A stretch of DNA of 64,000 nt from Amyelois transitella. Its lineage: Eukaryota; Arthropoda; Insecta; Lepidoptera; Pyralidae. The stretch covers positions 1,377,001 through 1,441,000 of the forward strand of contig NC_083532.1 in NCBI RefSeq assembly GCF_032362555.1, given 5' to 3'. Shown here one piece after another: positions 52,653-63,200 of the stretch (the stretch's first letter is position 1; each line of letters opens with the position of its first letter). Made by a program: the position numbers and the translations under genes. The notes beneath the pieces are model-generated. The model was not told the origin of the DNA. It ran no database searches and worked only from the letters and a program-made list of their open reading frames with translations.

Positions 52653-52736
52653 AACCTTTACAATAATTATTTGACCAAAAACTATTTGTGTTCTATATTT
52701 ATTGGTTACAATTAAAAAAAAAAAAACTGAAATAAA

Positions 52737-53679
52737 ATGCGTACTTTCGCCTTAGTATCGTTCGCTGTTATCTTATTGGTTAGTATATTTTGTTTAATTT
52801 TTTTTTTCAATCGAACTTTTCTGTCAGTGACTGACTTTTGTTATAATTATTTAAAAAAATGAACTTAATCCAGATTATACTTATATAACCTGATGAAAGG
52901 AAAGTGGTTCTTTCTAATTAAAAAAAAAAATTCGGAATTGCAATACTCGTTCAATAACGAAGATTTAAAAAATGAATTCTTTGCTAAATTGCAATCGAAT
53001 GACAATTTAATAAATTGAATGATTTAATTATTTTATGACTCACAAAAGCACTTCCGTTTATTTTTTTTATTTTTTTTACAATTCGCGGTAATTTTTTTAA
53101 TGAGTTCATAATACACAAAACACACTCATCAACCCACTTTTTTTTTTCTTACGATAAATCACTACTAAAGATCGTCTTCATACATCCTTAAACTTCTTTT
53201 TTTTTATTTTTCCATTTCACATTCAGGTCAAGAACACAGAAGCGATGATACCAGCGTACTCCGTCTCCGCATTACGTTTGGCCTTCGACGAAATCGCCAC
53301 AGTACTACCAATAGCGAACCAACTCGCCTGTCTGCTCCTACCATTTCTAATTAACCTCATAAACAACCTCAACAACCTGTCCAACATCGTGCAGAACCTC
53401 ACGCCGGCATTATTACCGTATTTCGGATGCACCCTACCTTTGCTATACGCGACACTGACAGATTTAGCATCTGTGTTATTCCTCTACATCAGCGTTCTGA
53501 TTTCGCTGTTCCGATCGAATGTTTTAGCAGCTCCTGGGCTTTTGATGGGACTCGTGTCACAAGTGCTGAATCTTGTGCTCAGTCTACTGACAGGACTGTC
53601 AGATGGTACTGGTTTGCTGAGCGGACTCATCAAACTAATCACGAATGTCTTGGTGGAGTTGGAGAAACTTCTTCTGTAG
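52737..53679 (+). CDS. Leucine-rich secreted protein, paralogue (164 aa, two exons)
   Basis: Exon 1 (52737-52778) encodes MRTFALVSFAVILL, then the donor 'gttagt' in phase 0. Exon 2 (53227-53679) starts VKNTEAMIPAY after 'cacattcag' and ends VELEKLLL and TAG. The 144 residues from its internal Met contain about 29 % leucine and two cysteines. Hydrophobic runs such as CLLLPFLINLINNLNNLSNI and LLMGLVSQVLNLVLSLL are interrupted by Asn, Ser and Pro. It lies head to head with the minus gene at 50.95 kb (1.8 kb between starts), so the pair probably arose by inverted duplication and may share control sequences. Helical, secreted, surface-active or lumenal packing proteins are possible roles. None can be assigned. 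Confidence 0.78.
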
Positions 53680-53697
53680 TTTAATTGTTGTAACTTT

Positions 53698-53703
53698 ATT
53701 AAA
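53698..53703 (+). terminator. ATTAAA polyadenylation signal
   Basis: 18 bp after the stop of the plus leucine-rich gene. Confidence 0.55.
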
Positions 53704-53747
53704 ATTGTTTTTGTTAAATTAATTCGGTGTTTTAGTTTTAATTCATT

Positions 53748-53995
53748 TATTCGTTCGTATAATGACGTCTACCCTTGCGAGGTAGACAGCAGTCTTGAAA
53801 GACTGATAGGTCACGTTCGGCTGTTAGGATTAATGATAGAATTGAGATTCAAATAGTGATAGGTTGTTAGCCCATCGCCCTTACGAAGAGTGCCAAGTTT
53901 ATAAGCATATCCCTTAGTCGCCTTTTACGACATCCATGGGAAAGAGATGGAGTGGCCCTATTCTTTCTTGTATTGGTGCCGGGAACCACAAGTCA
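53748..53995 (-). repeat. SINE-A, near full length
   Basis: 'cgtctacccttgcgaggtag' shows a deletion near the tail. Head 'gtgccgggaaccaca'. Confidence 0.87.
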
Positions 53996-54099
53996 TTGTG
54001 ATTAAATTATTTCGTTGTTTTTATTTTAGATTTTTATTTGCACACAATTCAATTGGAACGCACTGACTACCAATTTCGTCTTTTGAAATTGAAACCATG

Positions 54100-54352
54100 A
54101 CTTACTTGACTTAAGGTCCTATGTCCCCTAGCTGGGGCAGAGGGCATCCACAGTGCGTCGCCATCCCGCTCGGTCTTGAGCTTCGCGTTTTATTTCGCTC
54201 CAAGTCTTCCCTAGATTCTTCACCTCTGCGATGATTGTCCGCCGCCAGGTCTGTTTAGGGCGGCCACGTTTACGCTTTCCTTGGGGATTCCAGTCTAGGG
54301 CTTACCTCGGTATGTGTTCGGGGTCCCTTCGGAGCGTGTGGCCGATCCAGAA
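54100..54352 (-). mobile_element. Second RTE/Rex-type LINE C-terminal fragment
   Basis: The minus strand reads WIGHTLRRDPEHIPR, then LDWNPQGKRKRGRPKQTWRR and TWSEIKREAQDRAGWRRTVD to ALCPS. This is the end of a non-LTR reverse transcriptase of a family unlike LINE-1. It has an early stop in the linker and no upstream domain. Confidence 0.82.
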
Positions 54353-54454
54353 ATTGAAACCATAATTCTTTCTAAAATTTATCCACCTATACGAGGCATA
54401 GAGTTTAAAAAAATCCTATTACTCTGTTTACGCCGTAAGAAATGCAGACGCGAT

Positions 54455-54690
54455 ATGTGTGTGTTACGACATCTCTACGTCACAAGTCACAACGGCCAAT
54501 CACGCGACGCTATCAGCCAATAACAGCGCAGAGTCTAAATCGCGCAAAGATTTCACGGATTGGAGCTATATATACAACCTCCGACACAACATCGTCTGTC
54601 GCGCGGTTCCCCAGGCGTAACACCTAGCCTGGCGGAAGATCTTCCCTTTGGTGGCGGTCGAGCCGAATCATCGCTTACGCTACATGTATA
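54455..54690 (+). repeat. Rep-E copy
   Basis: Contains 'acacaacatcgtctgtcgcg' and 'ggcggaagatcttcccttt', ending near 'tacatgtatatgtata'. Longer at the 5' side than the other two ('cacgcgacgctatcagcc'). Confidence 0.75.
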
Positions 54691-54717
54691 TGTATAATGC
54701 AACACGAAACTGACAAA

Positions 54718-54987
54718 TCTATACTAATATTATAATGCTGAAGAGTTTGTTTGTTTGAACGCGTTAATCTCAGCAACTACCGGTTCGAATTGAAAAATTA
54801 TTTTTGCGTTGAATAGACCATTTATCGTGGAAGGCTTTAAGCTATATAACATCACGCTGTAACAAAAGGAGCAAAGAAATAATGGAAAATGTGAAAATAA
54901 AAAAACGGGGAAAATTATTCATCCGTGAGGGCTTCAATGACGCCTTAAATAACTATTCCACGCGGACGAAGTCGCGGGCGCAGCTAG
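54718..54987 (+). mobile_element. Hel-B element, full length
   Basis: TC at 54718, CTAG at 54984-54987, host A and T at the ends. Confidence 0.78.
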
Positions 54988-55181
54988 TCAATTATAAAAA
55001 AGAAAGTGCACGTGTGAATTAAACATGTTTCTCATAACACGGAAACCCTTGAACTTGACATTATACATTGTTATAAAATGTTGCATTCAGGGTCAAGCAA
55101 TAATGCTCGCGTGAGCAAAATAAGAAGTATTGATCAAAAAGGAGTTGGCGTGGCTAACATTTTTTTTTAATATAACATAAC

Positions 55182-55420
55182 ATATAATCCCGTCTATAAC
55201 CCTTGCAGGGTAGACAGAGCCAACAGTCGTCAAAATACTGGAAGACCACGTTCAGCTGTTTGAACATGAATGATGTGATGATCATTAAAAAGCCGAGCGT
55301 GTCCTTTCGGTTTTTCGAAATTAAGATTCAAATTGAGAGAAAAAAAAAATAAGAATCTCAATTTTAGCCTTTCCTTCGATTGGCTTTTACGATGTGCATG
55401 TTTAAGGCTAGAAATAAAAT
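55182..55420 (-). repeat. SINE-A, scrambled middle
   Basis: 3' part intact. The middle contains a re-inverted stretch ('attaagattcaaattgagag' then 'aagaatctcaat'). Confidence 0.7.
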
Positions 55421-55525
55421 AATTTGATGCCTTCTCCTCAACGTAAGTTCTCCGCGTTACACTAACAGTGCAGTTTAAGCATAAATTTATTGCAATTTTT
55501 CATTTCACGTGTTACATAACTGCAA

Positions 55526-55798
55526 TTCAAGCATACATATACATATGGTCACGTCTAAATCCCTTGCGGGGTAGACAGAGCCAACGGTCTTGAAAAGACT
55601 GAATGGCCACGTTCAGCTATTTGGCTTAATGATAGAATTGAGATTCAAATAGTGACAGGTTGCTAGCCCACCGCCTAAAAAAGAATCCCAAGTTTGAAAG
55701 CCTATCCCTTAGTCGCCTTTTACGACATCCCTGGAAAAGAGATGGAGTGGTCCTATTCTTTTTTGTATTGGTGCCGGGAACCACACGACAAAATTCAA
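55526..55798 (-). repeat. SINE-A, full length
   Basis: Tail 'catacatatacatatggtc', head 'gtgccgggaaccacacgac'. Confidence 0.9.
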
Positions 55799-55813
55799 GC
55801 ATACATATTTTTA

Positions 55814-56070
55814 ACTGGAGACCGCCCGCGACTTCGTCCGCTTTAAAACCCTATCATAACGTAACAATCAATCCCGCGGGAACTCCGGGATAAATAGTAG
55901 CCTATGTGTTATTCTGGGTCTTCAGCTACCTACATTACGAACTATGTACTACATACATACCAAATTTCATCGTAATCGGTTCAGTAGATTTTGCGTAAAA
56001 GAGTAACAAACGTCCTTACTGACATCCTGACATACTCACAAACTTTCGCATTTATAATATTAGTAGTAGG
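55814..56070 (-). mobile_element. Hel-F element, diverged
   Basis: 'accgcccgcgacttcgtccg' at one end and 'atttataatattagtagtag' at the other. A 'tacatacatacc' duplication lies inside. Confidence 0.7.
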
Positions 56071-56101
56071 TAAAAATTACAGAACGCAGCACTTATTGTT
56101 A

Positions 56102-56357
56102 CCGTGACGTTCCGATACCAATACAAAAAAGAATAGGACCACTCCATCTCTTTCCCATGGATGTCGTAAAAGGCGACTAAGGGATAGGCTTATAAACTTG
56201 GGATTCTTCTTTTAGGCGATGAGCTAGCAACCTGTCTCTATTTGAATCTCAATTCTATCTTAAAGCCAAATAGCTGAACGTGGCCTATCAGTCTTTACAA
56301 GACTGTTGGCCCTGTCCACCCCGCAAGGGATATAGACGTGATTATATGTGTGTATAA
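56102..56357 (+). repeat. SINE-A, full length
   Basis: 'accgtgacgttccgatacc' head, 'gacgtgattatatgtgtgta' tail. It ends about 195 bp before the TATA box of the next gene. Confidence 0.88.
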
Positions 56358-56551
56358 ATAAAGCATGGTTACCCATCTAATCGCCTGAATGAGCAGGTCA
56401 ATTCACAATGTCTTCCCTCACCGTAAGAGTATCTTTTTACGATTGTCACATCTTAATTTCCTTATCAATTACCGTGATCAATCTGTATTGATAATAATTA
56501 TTTTTTTATCTTAAAAAGATAAATCGTTTTAAATGATACATATATTAATCA

Positions 56552-56559
56552 TATAAATA
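56552..56559 (+). promoter_or_regulatory. TATA box (TATAAATA) of the Asn/Lys-rich gene
   Basis: 85 bp upstream of the exon 1 ATG, as in the 52.7-kb gene. Confidence 0.62.
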
Positions 56560-56636
56560 GGATCACGTACAACTCAAACAAGTTTTGTTTAGGCTAGTAT
56601 TGGTTTAGAATGCACTGAAATGTGTGCTCATAGATA

Positions 56637-59600
56637 ATGATTAATTTATTATTTTTTTACCTGAGCGCGAGTACCTTGGTAAGTTTAACATTTTTAATTA
56701 CATAAATATAATTACGTCTTAAAAATACTTTCTTGCATGAAGAGAGGTATGAATGTGGATGAAGCGAAGGAAGTGTGCAGAGATCGTAACAAGTGGAAAG
56801 ATGTAGTCTCTGTCTACCCCTCCGGGAAAGAGGCGTGATTTTATGTATGTATGTACATCTTTAACATACATATACACATACATATAGTCACGTCTATATC
56901 CCTTGCGGGGTAGACAGAGCCAACAGTCTTGGAAAGACTGAAAGGCCATCTTCAGCTGTGTGGCTTTAAATTGTAATTTAGATTCATATTTCATATTCAC
57001 ATTCAGGTTGCTAGCCCATCGTCTACAAGAAGCATCCCAAGTTAGTTTATTCGCCTATCCCTTAGTTGTCTTTTATGAGGCCCATTGGAAAGAAATTTAG
57101 TGGTTCCATTCTTTAGTGCCGATAACCACACGACACATAACGGCTTATAAAGCTTTACTATTTGTAAAGTTTTTTCAATCTACCAAGGAAGAGAAGCGGC
57201 TGGTACATAATATGATTTTTCCACGTTACAAGACCATATCTAAAGCATAATTTGGTTATGAATTTGTAAAATAAAATAAATAAATAATATATATATACGG
57301 GACAAATTACACTGATTGAGTTAGCCTCGAAGTAAGTTCGAGACTTGTGTTACGAGATACTAACTCAACGATACTATATTATATAATAAATACTTATATA
57401 GATAAACATCCAAGACCCAGGCCAATCAGAAAAAGTTCTTTTCTCATCATGCCCTGACCGGGATTCGAACCCGGGACCTCCCGTGTCACAGACAAGCGTA
57501 CTACCGCTGCGCCACAGAGGCCGTCAAAAAAAACCTTGAATTGGTTATGAATTTAATTTAGAATACATACATGTTTATTTACTTACTTTATTTATATATT
57601 TGTATCGTACGTATATAATTGTTTAGTCTTAAGCATCATACTCGTAAATGAACTGTTGTTCACCCTTGCCTCAATTTTGTATGTGATCCTCTTATTGTCA
57701 GGTTGACTGGAAAAGATCCCACTTAGGGATAAGCCCGCCTTTTTACTGTACTGTTTTATATTTGTAATGTACTCCTTTACATACACATACATACATAAAA
57801 TCACGCCTCTTTCCCGGAGGGGTAGGCAGAGACTACCTCTTTCCACTTGCCACGATCTCTGCATACTTCCTTTGCTTCATCCACATTCATAACTCTCTTC
57901 ATGCAAGCTCGGCGGTTTCGGGTACTTTTGACCTGACCTTTTACCAGGACGTCCTTAAGTACTCCTTTAGTGAACAATAAAGCATTTAATTACTTACTTA
58001 CTTACATGATAGTGTAACTTTCTTCTTCTTTCAGGTGTCAGCAAACCCTTTAGCCAAATTGCTGCTGCAAGCAAATCAAAATGGTTTCAAAAACTTGCCG
58101 ATGCATGCTAGTAATATACAACCTTATATGTCGTCGAATAATGTTCAAAATCCAGTAAACTATTGCCCTTGTAACAAACCATATGGACCACAGAGTGGAT
58201 TTCCAGTCCAAATAAAATTAGATGACAATAACCAATCCTATCTGAATAAAATACTCAGCAATCCAGTATTTCAAAATATTTTGAATCCAGATTCATATAA
58301 CTACAATCATAATAGTCAAAACTTCGGATCGCCTACAAATCCTGGACAAGCACCTAATATTATAAATAATTATTACATCATACCATCTGAATGTTTGAAA
58401 GAAAGTGATAATGCTATAGATGTTGTTAAGAATATTATTGGAAATCAAGCTGTATGTCAAAGTGATGGAAAGTTAAGAAAGCAGCCGAGATCTGAAAATA
58501 AACCCACTCAAGAAATTATACCTCAGAAACGTAAAATTACACAAAATACTGAAGAACAAAGGAAAGTTGATAATCCCAAACCCAAAAGAGATAAAAATAG
58601 AAATAGGAAGAGAAACGGCAACAAACGCACTAATAACAATTCCACTCAAAACAATAACAGAACAGTTTCCAGTAAAAAGGTAGAGGGAAATGATGGTACA
58701 AGTTCGCCAAATAAAAATAACGTTAGTAGAGAAAAATCTCCAACTAGAAAAAATGGCAATAAAAAACGTAGAAAACATAAAAACGAAACAGGAAAAGATA
58801 CCGATAAACCGATGGATACAATCTCAATTGACAATGATACCTTAATACAAGAACAGCTTAAAGAAACCAAAAGAAAAGTAAAGAAAAAACAATCACGGAG
58901 ATATCATACAGATGAAGATGTAATTAAAGATATTCATAAGAAATTTCCCGGTATACCAGAAGATGTGATCAAGCGACTTCTTAGATACTTAAGACGGCAA
59001 TTTAGAAACCATCAATTAGATAATATTATAAATATTAAAAACGAGTCAGAATCTACGGAATTAATAAAGGATAGAACAGAACGAAATCAAAATTCTCAAA
59101 ATAATACGTTAAAAATTGATAAAGCAACAGAAAATGCCTTACCGACGACTACAGATTCTTTAGTAACAGAGAAAACTCCAATCACTACGGAAAATACTGA
59201 GATTATGTTGAACCAAGATAAAGATATAACTAAATACAAACCAAACAACGAAGAAAGACAAAATACTCAACATACAACTGAAATTATAGAAACTACCACA
59301 AGCAACTATGTGCAAACACCGAACAAAGAAAGCCATATTACAGACAACGAAAATGACTATTTTCCTGATTTTAGATTTGATAAAATGTATATGAGCGAAG
59401 ATGATTACGTTATAAATTTGAGAGACAACAGATTTTTCTACACGACTGTTAGAAACTATGACTTGCATAAGGGTGATAAAAAACGTGAAAGCAGTGAAAT
59501 ATTCTATGAACCCTTTAAACCAGACACAAAAAAGATTCATAGTTATTCAACAAGAGATGATGAAAAAATTGAGGATACAATAAAAAGTCCTAATGAAGAT

Positions 59601-59969
59601 ATCGAAAATTATGATGATGGATTCTTGGATGATTATGGTAGTGAAGAAATTGAGTTTCAATCACCACCAATATTAGAACATCCTGATTTTGAAACTAAAC
59701 CTATCAAATACTTTGATGAAGACAAACCCATTTACTCAGAGAAAGATAAATATATTGACAGCCTTAATGAAAAATCGTCTACGTATTCTGATGCCAAAAG
59801 CATAAGTACTTCAATAAAGAACAAACCAAAGAATGATAACATTGAAACCGTCTTTGCAGGATCAAGAGTTGCAACATATGGTCAACCTCCATCTGAAGAA
59901 AAGAACGACCATTTTGAACATGATGATACTGTATATGTGTACGCAAAATCTGTAGCTACATCCCGATAA
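56637..59969 (+). CDS. Asn/Lys-rich secreted protein (658 aa, two exons)
   Basis: Exon 1 (56637-56678) encodes MINLLFFYLSASTL with a consensus 'gtaagt' donor, phase 0. Exon 2 (58035-59969) follows 'cttctttcag' and begins VSANPLAKLLLQANQNG, so the cut is probably after VSA. The mature chain has an N-terminal part with four cysteines (residues 58, 60, 134, 155; YCPCNKPYG) and Asn/Tyr-rich sequence. A strongly basic part follows (about 162-344; KPKRDKNRNRKRNGNKR, KETKRKVKKKQSRR), with one likely helical segment (DEDVIKDIHKKFPGIPEDVI, then KRLLRYLRRQF). A Thr/Glu/Asp-rich acidic half completes it (YFPDFRFDKM, DDGFLDDYGSEE). Charge is thus polarised along the chain. I find no known domain; low-complexity silk-, cuticle- or matrix-type protein is a reasonable guess. 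It converges on the very long gene at 60.3 kb. Confidence 0.82.
56734..57138. repeat. LINE-1 3' end (+) and SINE-A (-) in intron
   Basis: LINE-1 at 56734-56846 and SINE-A minus at 56868-57138 (internal changes, head 'gtgccgataaccacacgac'), tail to tail at (TATG)n/(CATA)n, 55 bp after the donor. Confidence 0.85.
57266..57541 (-). mobile_element. SINE-C insertion with 14-bp TSD
   Basis: Complete element with its (TTTA)n-type tail at the left and tRNA-like head at the right (B box as GGATTCGAACC on the plus strand). The direct repeat 'ttggttatgaattt' lies at 57252-57265 and 57542-57555. Confidence 0.92.
57660..57995 (+). mobile_element. Rep-J retroelement 3' end, split by LINE-1
   Basis: Reads 'ttgactggaaaagatccc', 'aagcccgcctttttactg' and, after the LINE-1, 'gtgaacaataaagcattt' with a (TTAC)n tail. 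A minus relative lies at 26.4 kb. Confidence 0.6.
57780..57958 (-). mobile_element. LINE-1, 5'-truncated insertion with 11-bp TSD
   Basis: Minus frame RNRRACMKRVMNVDEAKEVC to the stop. The 11-bp duplication 'gtactccttta' lies at 57769-57779 and 57959-57969. It disrupts Rep-J. Confidence 0.93.
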
Positions 59970-60092
59970 TGGGTCATATTAGAAGACTTTAAAAGAAACA
60001 GATCATGTCGTTATGACAAATATTTATAACCTTGCTGTCTAATGGGACAATTTTTTATTCAAATCACAATTTTTGTTTCTAAATGTTACCAT

Positions 60093-60098
60093 TTTATT
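60093..60098 (-). terminator. Possible AATAAA for the minus long gene
   Basis: Plus-strand TTTATT, 168 bp past the stop. It lies inside the 3'UTR of the convergent plus-strand gene. Confidence 0.4.
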
Positions 60099-60149
60099 TG
60101 AAAAAAAAGGATAATCTCGTTATTTTAATAAGTAAGGTTAACTGGAATT

Positions 60150-60155
60150 AATAAA
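60150..60155 (+). terminator. AATAAA of the Asn/Lys-rich gene
   Basis: 181 bp after its stop. Confidence 0.6.
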
Positions 60156-60265
60156 ACAACGATTAAAAACTTACAGTGTATTTTTTTAAACATAACAATG
60201 AACGTGTAACAACTAAATATTCAATTACAATAAAAATTACAATTTATACAATTATACGATTCATT

Positions 60266-63200
60266 TTATGTAGCAAACATCAAAGCAATAAGCGTTTCTA
60301 ATGTTCCCCTGTCATTGCATTCATTATTATTTAACAAACTAGCTATTAGTAATATTTCTATTAACCTCCTAGCATCTTGTCCACCAGATCCCGTTTTTAA
60401 CACGGGCGTTTCAATTATTGACGGAAAAGGAGGAAATAGCGGGGGAATGGGAGGGAAGTTTACTGAAGGAGTCGGTATATAAGGTGGATACACTGGATAA
60501 TTTATTTTTGGTGTTGGTAAAACTGATGGACAAAATACAGGAATATCTGAGGGAAAGAATGGCGGTGGGAGATAGGATTGAGGTTTCTCTTTTTGATATA
60601 TTGTATTAGATAAAGATGGAATTAGAAATGGGTTTGATTGAGTAACTTCTCTGAATGACTCGGTGATAGGTGGTAAAACTGGGGATACGGATGGGGGTAT
60701 TATTGCAGGTGAAGAAGATTGGGCAGGAATGATAGGAGGCTGGATTTTTGGAGCAGAAATAATGGTCTCCGCTATCGTAGGTAAATTACTAGGTACTGGA
60801 AGAACTGGGTTATATAAAACAGGTGGATATGCCGATTTCGTCTTTTTGGCCCACAAATTATCTACCATTCTCCTAGCCACGTCGTTACCTAGGTCTATAA
60901 TAGATTTTGTTAAGTCTGTTGTTGATAACAAGTTTTCTATTTGCGGAACTACTAAATTGCTTGGAGAAATTTTATTGTATAATAATGTTTGAGGCAAAGA
61001 TAGGTAATTTGAAGCGAAAACATTTGGTAAATTAGTTATCGAAGGTATCGGGTAAGGATTCATCTGAAGAGTTTCTATAACAGATTCTAATGATTCTGTT
61101 GTATCTATTGAATTACATAATATTCCTTGAATATCAGAGGCCTTTTCCTCAGTTCTTGTTAGGCTATTTGCGTAAATATCATTAATAAGTGGTGAATATA
61201 AACTATTATATAATTCATTGAGACTTACAGGTGACAATGGACTTAAGTTTGTGTTGAAGTATGGTCCTGTTACATCTACCAGGTTGTTATTCAAAGGAAA
61301 CTGAGGATTTGCCCCAAACTGTAAATTACCTAATCCTAAATCTTTTTGTACCAGTGGCGATATTTGTGGTAAGGATGTGAGCTTTGAAATTAAATTTAGA
61401 TTTTCAAAATGTTCAGGGTATAACGAATATAATGTTTCAGGTATAGCGTTGTCTAACACATTAAAGTTACTTATCAAATTTGGATTGGGTGTCGGTAAAA
61501 TTGAAAATGGCTTTAATTGCAGTTCTTCGAGTGAACTAATAAGATTTGGTTGTTGTACAAGATTTGGAAATATATTGTTTTGTAGGTTATTAAAGTTTAC
61601 ATTGTTATTTAATAATGGAAAACTATTTATGTTCGGTCCTAGTTTTATATCAGGTGACGGTAATTCTATATTAGGATTGATTGTCTGCAGAAAAGAAGAC
61701 GAACCTGCATTATTCATTGGCAAGTTTTTTATCTGAGGAGAATTAGACATGATTGTGGGCGGTGCATAATTTGAAACTGACGGGTTTGAATTAAATTCAC
61801 TAATTGTTCCAGGTGAATAAGGAGAAGGGAATTTTGGTAAATTATTAAAACTAGGTACAACATTTGGTTGAGATAATGCAAAGTTATTTGGTAAGTTATC
61901 AACAAATTTAGGAACAGTATTTTCTGCAAGAATTACGTCATTATATGAAGAAGCAGGATTTGAACATGACCCAATGTAAGCTGCATTTGGAGTATTTTGA
62001 TTTATATTTAAAAGAGGGTTAAAAGGTGCATTTAGTGTAGGAGGTATTTTCGGTAGATTATTTATTCTTGATAAGTATTCCGGAGAATTCTGTACTTCTA
62101 ATGCTTGAGTGTTTCCCAAAATACTAGAATAATCATGATTTGGTTTTCGTTGCAACTTGTTTTGCAGGATATCGTTCGGATAGTTATTCAATGTATTTGC
62201 ATTATTTGAAGATGCGACAGAATTTATAGGAACACTCGTTTGAATTGTGTCTAATGCTGCTTTAGATGAAAATGGATTTTGCATTGCTAAGTATTTTTCT
62301 ATTTCATTAACTTCTTGGCGTCTTTTATCATTCTGCATTACAAAATTTGAAATGTCATTTTTGGCATACACGTTATTATTTAATACAGCGTTTTTATTCA
62401 TGTTACTATTCAGTTGTTGTAACAAAATGTTTTTGTTTAGATTACTGACTAAATCATTATTTATTGTTTTAGGTATTTGATCAAGTTTATCAGCTTGAGT
62501 AGTTGCCGCTTTGTGAAGATTTGTTAAGGATGGTAAATATTCAGATTTGGCATTAGATGGTATTTTGTTTGGTAAAATATTTGTTAATAATGAACCAATA
62601 TTACTATTATTTGGATTGTTTGACCTAGTTGCTTGATTGTATTGTACAATCGGTGACATATTATTGATGCGTGAGTTCAGTGGTAGATTCAAAGATTGGT
62701 TATTTAAAAATGCTTGTTTAGAAGTGCCTTGCAGTAAATTTTCCATATTTTGTGCATTTATTAGAGACTGTGTGACTCCAAAATTTTGTGGAAAGGCATT
62801 CATGTCATTACTGGGTATATTGATTTGTTTCCCTTTGTTATATTTTAATAGATCATTAACATCATCTTTAGAAAGTTCTGCCGGATTTTGTATCGCACCT
62901 TGTTTTTCTTGGGTAGCTGACGTTTTCATTATGTTATTATTTATTGTATTCATTAAGGAACCCACATTAAGAGAGTTTTGCAAATTATACTGTAATGAAT
63001 TTAACTGTGATGGTCTCGTCATTTGCTCAACTTGGGTATACGGAACGTTGGCTACATATGAACCTAAATTGGATTCTATCAATGCATTTTGTGTAGGAAC
63101 ATTATTTATTACATTTGATTGTAATGGTTTAACATTCGCTACAGTCGGACCTAAATGTGCCTCTAATAATGCGTTTTGAGCGGGAGAAAGAACATTATTA

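Noticed and set aside
58473..58870. Minus-strand hydrophobic frames of about 75-100 codons
   Set aside because: Antisense of the Lys/Asn-rich coding exon, where AAA/AAT codons read as Phe/Ile/Leu.
62637..63179. 180-codon plus-strand ORF
   Set aside because: Antisense shadow of the long minus frame, which is open for over 1200 codons and contains internal repeats.
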